Positions 61,346 to 64,000 of a stretch of 64,000 nt of DNA are shown here, one piece after another; position 1 is the first letter of the stretch, and every line of letters begins with the position of its first letter. Location of the stretch: assembly GCF_028368855.1 (NCBI RefSeq), contig NZ_JAQNCY010000004.1, positions 62,001 to 126,000 of the forward strand. The letters run 5' to 3'. Below the pieces are notes generated by a model. The model was not told the origin of the DNA, did no database searches, and saw only the letters and a list, made by a program, of their open reading frames with translations. Both the position numbers and the translations under genes were made by a program. The DNA is from Leisingera sp. SS27. GTDB taxonomy: Bacteria; Pseudomonadota; Alphaproteobacteria; Rhodobacterales; Rhodobacteraceae.

Positions 61346-61963
61346 TTACTCTGCCGCGTTCAGCGCGGCGTCGCTCTTGGTGATGCCTGCCTGCAGATCG
61401 GCGCTGTCGTTCTCATAGTAGCGTTCCGTTACCACACCGGGCAGCTGGCCGAACTGGGCGGACAGTTTCTCCGGATAGAAGGTGCGGTCGAGGCTTTCGA
61501 AGCCCGGGATCTGCTGCAGAATGCCGATGGTGGCCTGGGCGCAATAGGCACCCGGCACGCGTCCGTTGGTGACTGCCAGCTGATAGGCTTTCTGGGCCTG
61601 CTCCGGCGTCACCTCAACCCGTTGCACCACCACATGGAAGGTGCTGCGCGCATGGGCGCCGCGGTAGGCTTTCTCGACTGCCGGAGTAATACCGTAAAGG
61701 ACATCGTTCCGCTCTGGTACTACTGAGGCGTAGAACGAGCCTGCCGGATCGAAAATCACCCGTTCCGACGCGTTGATCATCAGCGACGCATGGCCACCCC
61801 GCCCGGTGCGGTTGTTGATCATCGTGTAGAGGGTGAGCGTTGCAGGGCCGGGGTGGCGGTAGGCCACCTTGGCCAGGGTTTCGGCGTCCGCATTCGGTTG
61901 CTGCGGCGCCGCGCAACCCGCAAGCGCCAGCATCACCGCGCCGAGGCAGAGCAGATTGCGCAT
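61346..61963 (-). CDS. Lipoprotein with possible permuted papain-like fold
   Basis: A 205-residue lipoprotein starting MRNLLCLGAVMLALAGC with lipobox LAGC (Cys17). The ATG at 61963 is preferred to a TTG one codon earlier. The mature domain contains GRGGHASLMINASERVIFDP (His58 and Asp72) and later VPGAYCAQATIGIL (Cys141). The order His, Asp, then Cys with surrounding small residues resembles permuted NlpC/P60 or YiiX-like cysteine hydrolases. No peptidoglycan-binding domain. The assignment is an inference from residue order; it may be inactive or have another role. Confidence 0.65.
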   Translation of the reverse strand: MRNLLCLGAVMLALAGCAAPQQPNADAETLAKVAYRHPGPATLTLYTMINNRTGRGGHASLMINASERVIFDPAGSFYASVVPERNDVLYGITPAVEKAYRGAHARSTFHVVVQRVEVTPEQAQKAYQLAVTNGRVPGAYCAQATIGILQQIPGFESLDRTFYPEKLSAQFGQLPGVVTERYYENDSADLQAGITKSDAALNAAE

Positions 61964-61979
61964 CAATATTGTCCCGGGA

Positions 61980-62114
61980 TCAGGTGGCGAACATAGCCAG
62001 GAACAGCGCGAGGAACACCATCGCGATGCAGAAACGGGTCACGAAGGTCATGAAGCTCGAGAACATCTTCTCCTGAACGGTGATGTCCATGGTGCCGTGC
62101 TGGTGATCAGCCAT
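61980..62114 (-). CDS. Cytochrome aa3-type oxidase subunit IV
   Basis: A 44-residue protein starting MADHQHGTMDITVQEKMFSS, followed by a single membrane helix FCIAMVFLALFLAMFAT. This fits the tiny subunit IV family of aa3-type cytochrome c oxidase in alphaproteobacteria, a one-helix subunit of the structural complex. GAGGGAT precedes the ATG by eight to nine bases. It lies 16 bases before the lipoprotein gene and is not beside other oxidase genes. Confidence 0.82.
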   Translation of the reverse strand: MADHQHGTMDITVQEKMFSSFMTFVTRFCIAMVFLALFLAMFAT

Positions 62115-62277
62115 GTGAGTTATCCCTCAAAATTCACGTGCGTTTTCCCGGTGATTACCGGATTTGCCGTCCCCTGTCACCACGTCATTCGGGCGCATCC
62201 CCGGGAAATGCCGTCCGAAAACCACATAAAACCGCTGCGGATCCTGCGGTTTCGGCCCGGGCGGCGAATCGTGCGGC

Positions 62278-62730
62278 TCACTCCTGCTGCAAATCCGAGG
62301 CGAGACGGAAACCGATACGGTTGGCGGGCTCTTCCTCGCGTGCCTTGGGCACTGCGCGCAGCATCACATTGAGCTGGCTCACGTGCTGCACCAGCTGGGT
62401 CCGGGAGCCATCCGGCTCGCTGCCGTAATAGGTGATGATGTCCGGGTCGAAATAGCCCATGCCCTCAATCCGGAGCACGCCGGTATTGCCGCCGGTGAAG
62501 CCCATTGCGACCTCGTGTTCAGCGTCCAGCTGCTGTTCGAAGTTCTGGATATAAAGGATCAGCCGTTCATAGGCCCAGCGGGCCGGGCTTTTGGCCGCAT
62601 CCGGTTTCTGCAGCTTCTCCGGCACTTTGGTGAGGCCTGCACAGGCATCCGGGTCGGAGTGGACTTCATGCACGCAGGGCAGCACCGCCGCCTCTGCCGC
62701 CTCGGCGCTGGTGGAAATCTCGTCGCTCAT
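62278..62730 (-). CDS. Conserved hypothetical protein (possible DUF6173 family)
   Basis: A 150-residue soluble protein starting MSDEISTSAEAAEAAVLPCV. A later AARWAYERLILYIQNFEQQL-like helix and a strand-rich core (HEVAMGFTGGNTGVLRIEGM, GYFDPDIITYYG) are followed by RTQLVQHVSQLNVMLRAVPK. I recall this pattern as a Rhodobacterales family, possibly DUF6173, but am not certain. It lies 27 bases after the metallo-hydrolase gene on the same strand and is probably co-transcribed with it. Confidence 0.7.
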   Translation of the reverse strand: MSDEISTSAEAAEAAVLPCVHEVHSDPDACAGLTKVPEKLQKPDAAKSPARWAYERLILYIQNFEQQLDAEHEVAMGFTGGNTGVLRIEGMGYFDPDIITYYGSEPDGSRTQLVQHVSQLNVMLRAVPKAREEEPANRIGFRLASDLQQE

Positions 62731-62757
62731 GGTGCCTCCCCTTTTGCGGGGTGCGGA

Positions 62758-63804
62758 TCACCCCTTGCTTTGATAGAGCCAGGCGCCGTCTTCGCCTTTC
62801 CAGCGCGCCACCTGGCCGGTGTGGTACAGGTGATTTACATGGGCCACCGCCTCGACCAGTGCAAGCCCGTACTCACCTTCACCGATTGTGCGCTTGAACA
62901 GCGGCGCAAAGCAATCAGCAGCTGTGCGCGGCACGGAAAGGTGATCCATCAGCCGCTCCAGCGCGCCGTGGTGGTTGCCAATGAGCTGCTGCATCCGAAG
63001 CGGCAAGCGTGAGAACGGCAGCTTGTGGCCGCCAAGCGCCAGGTGATCCGGACGCGCCAGTTTCGCCAGCCGTTCGCAGGCTTCCAGCCATTCGCCCAGC
63101 GGATCGGCCATCGGTTCGGTCGCATAAACACCGATGTTGGGGCTGATGGTCGACAGGATCTGATCGCCGGTAATCACCAGGTTGTCATCCCGGCTCCAGA
63201 AGGTCGCGTGCTCCGGGGCGTGGCCGTTGCCGGTGTGCACATCCCAGTCGCGCCCGCCCATGCGGATTACATCGCCCTGTTTGATGCGGGTGAAGCCCAG
63301 GGGCATCGGATGCACGGTGTCGGCAAAGTTGAAAGGCCGGTCATTGACGCGCTTCTCATAGATCTCAGGCGCCATGCCGGCACTGCGGTAATAGGCCAGC
63401 GTCTCTTCCGGCCACGTCTCCTGCACGTCCAGCGTCAGCATCCGGGCAAACAGCCAGGCGGTGCGGGTGGTGACCAGTTCGGCGCCGTGGACGCTCTGGA
63501 ACCAGCCCGCCAAACCGATGTGATCAGGGTGGTGATGGGTGACGACCACGCGGGTCACCGGCTTGCCCTTCAAGGGGCCTGCCATCAGTCTTTCCCAGAT
63601 GCCGCGGCTTTTGCGGGAGTTGAAACCGGTGTCGATCACCGTCCAGCCGTCGCCCTCATCCAGCGCGTAGATGTTGACGTGATCCAGCTTCATCGGCAGC
63701 GGCTGGCGCATCCAAAGGACGCCCTCGGCCACTTCGATCGCCTCCCCCTGTGCGGGCGGTTCTTCCCAGGGGGTGCGGGGGGAGACGTCGGGAATATCAG
63801 TCAC
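62758..63804 (-). CDS. Metallo-beta-lactamase-fold hydrolase
   Basis: A 348-residue MBL-fold enzyme. The metal motif is VVTHHHPDHIGLAGWF, preceded by WTVIDTGFNSRKSRG. A later His-rich element reads HTGNGHAPEHATFW, and the domain ends NLVITGDQILSTISPN. A C-terminal helical domain of about 100 residues follows. The start is GTG at 63804. Such proteins hydrolyse thioesters or related bonds; the substrate is not predictable. The gene follows an acyl-CoA dehydrogenase, separated by only five bases, which suggests a role near acyl-CoA metabolism. Confidence 0.85.
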   Translation of the reverse strand: MTDIPDVSPRTPWEEPPAQGEAIEVAEGVLWMRQPLPMKLDHVNIYALDEGDGWTVIDTGFNSRKSRGIWERLMAGPLKGKPVTRVVVTHHHPDHIGLAGWFQSVHGAELVTTRTAWLFARMLTLDVQETWPEETLAYYRSAGMAPEIYEKRVNDRPFNFADTVHPMPLGFTRIKQGDVIRMGGRDWDVHTGNGHAPEHATFWSRDDNLVITGDQILSTISPNIGVYATEPMADPLGEWLEACERLAKLARPDHLALGGHKLPFSRLPLRMQQLIGNHHGALERLMDHLSVPRTAADCFAPLFKRTIGEGEYGLALVEAVAHVNHLYHTGQVARWKGEDGAWLYQSKG

Positions 63805-63809
63805 GGCTG

Positions 63810-64000
63810 TCAGCCCGCCAGCTCATCAAGGCTGAGGGCGAAGGTGCCTTCTGCCCCCGCCTGTGCATGGGCCAAAAGCGCGCTGTGCTCCGGCAGCATG
63901 CGGGTGATGTAGAAGCGGGCCAGCTTCTCGCGCGGGCCGCCCTGATCCGCCATCGCGGCTGCCAGGTGATAATGGCCGCCCAGCACCCGGGCAAATGCGC
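63810..64000 (-). CDS. Acyl-CoA dehydrogenase, C-terminal fragment (cut by the window edge)
   Basis: The last 62 residues of a reading frame that continues past the end of the window: AFARVLGGHYHLAAAMADQG, then REKLARFYITRMLPEHSALL and TFALSLDELAG. The pattern with ARFYIxRMLPEH near the C-terminus is that of the long acyl-CoA dehydrogenases (about 590 residues) that include the 3-methylmercaptopropionyl-CoA dehydrogenase DmdC group. The exact subfamily cannot be decided from this piece. Confidence 0.65.
   Translation of the reverse strand, partial: AFARVLGGHYHLAAAMADQGGPREKLARFYITRMLPEHSALLAHAQAGAEGTFALSLDELAG

Overview
The window is a GC-rich chromosomal segment from an alphaproteobacterium, most likely a member of the Roseobacter group (Rhodobacteraceae; Leisingera/Phaeobacter/Ruegeria-like). 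The evidence is the gene order mdh-sucCD-sucAB-lpd with sdhCDAB nearby, the ethylmalonyl-CoA-pathway genes mch and mcl2, the argH-lipoprotein-lysA-TIGR02302 block with tlpA divergent from argH, ftsEX opposite a zinc-ribbon protein, phaAB, and many Rhodobacterales-type small proteins. The genus is inferred from memory of protein families, not from a search. I see no rRNA, tRNA, CRISPR array, prophage or insertion sequence.

Layout. Positions 1-6.2 kb hold, on the minus strand, a small protein, a ZIP transporter, two related small lipoproteins, sdhCDAB and a DUF1194 protein. From 6.2 to 9.7 kb lie two TM2-domain proteins and a tight operon mcl2-nnrU-DUF1737-mch. From 10 to 25 kb comes the TCA block on the plus strand: mdh, then sucC, sucD, sucA, sucB and lpdA, interrupted at three junctions by unrelated genes, some of visibly lower GC. 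From 25 to 38 kb: a TerB-like protein, an EthD-family protein, a fatty-acid hydroxylase, ftsE-ftsX-plsC, a zinc-ribbon protein, TIGR02302, lysA, two very small lipoproteins, argH and a TlpA-like thioredoxin. From 38 to 44 kb: small unknowns, a second hydroxylase, an EAL protein and phaA/phaB. From 44 to 55.9 kb: a LysR regulator with a DMT exporter, small conserved genes, a polyprenyl diphosphate synthase, ispE, a TPR protein, ETF-ubiquinone oxidoreductase, soxR with a VOC gene, greA and a membrane coiled-coil protein. From 56 to 64 kb: moeA (an unusual fusion)-mobB-mobA-fdhD, azlCD, a lipoprotein, cytochrome aa3 subunit IV, an unknown family, a metallo-beta-lactamase-fold hydrolase and the end of an acyl-CoA dehydrogenase.

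Functionally the window is centred on carbon and energy metabolism: the TCA cycle, glyoxylate/C2 assimilation, PHB synthesis and electron entry into ubiquinone. Molybdenum-cofactor maturation and envelope biogenesis sit alongside. The strongest regulatory observation is that the sdh and suc operons each carry two copies of the palindrome TGTGATCACA two helical turns apart, suggesting one unidentified regulator for both. I also find a SoxR-type promoter (19-bp spacer, box matching the classical one at 13 of 18 positions) in front of the VOC gene, a perfect palindrome fitting the PhaR consensus before phaA, and a dispersed intergenic repeat family at several gene ends. No large novel system such as a defence island or secondary-metabolite cluster is visible. 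The least explained items are the accessory genes inside the suc operon, the MoeA fusion, the tiny lipoproteins at argH-lysA and a 560-bp structured gene-free region beside them.
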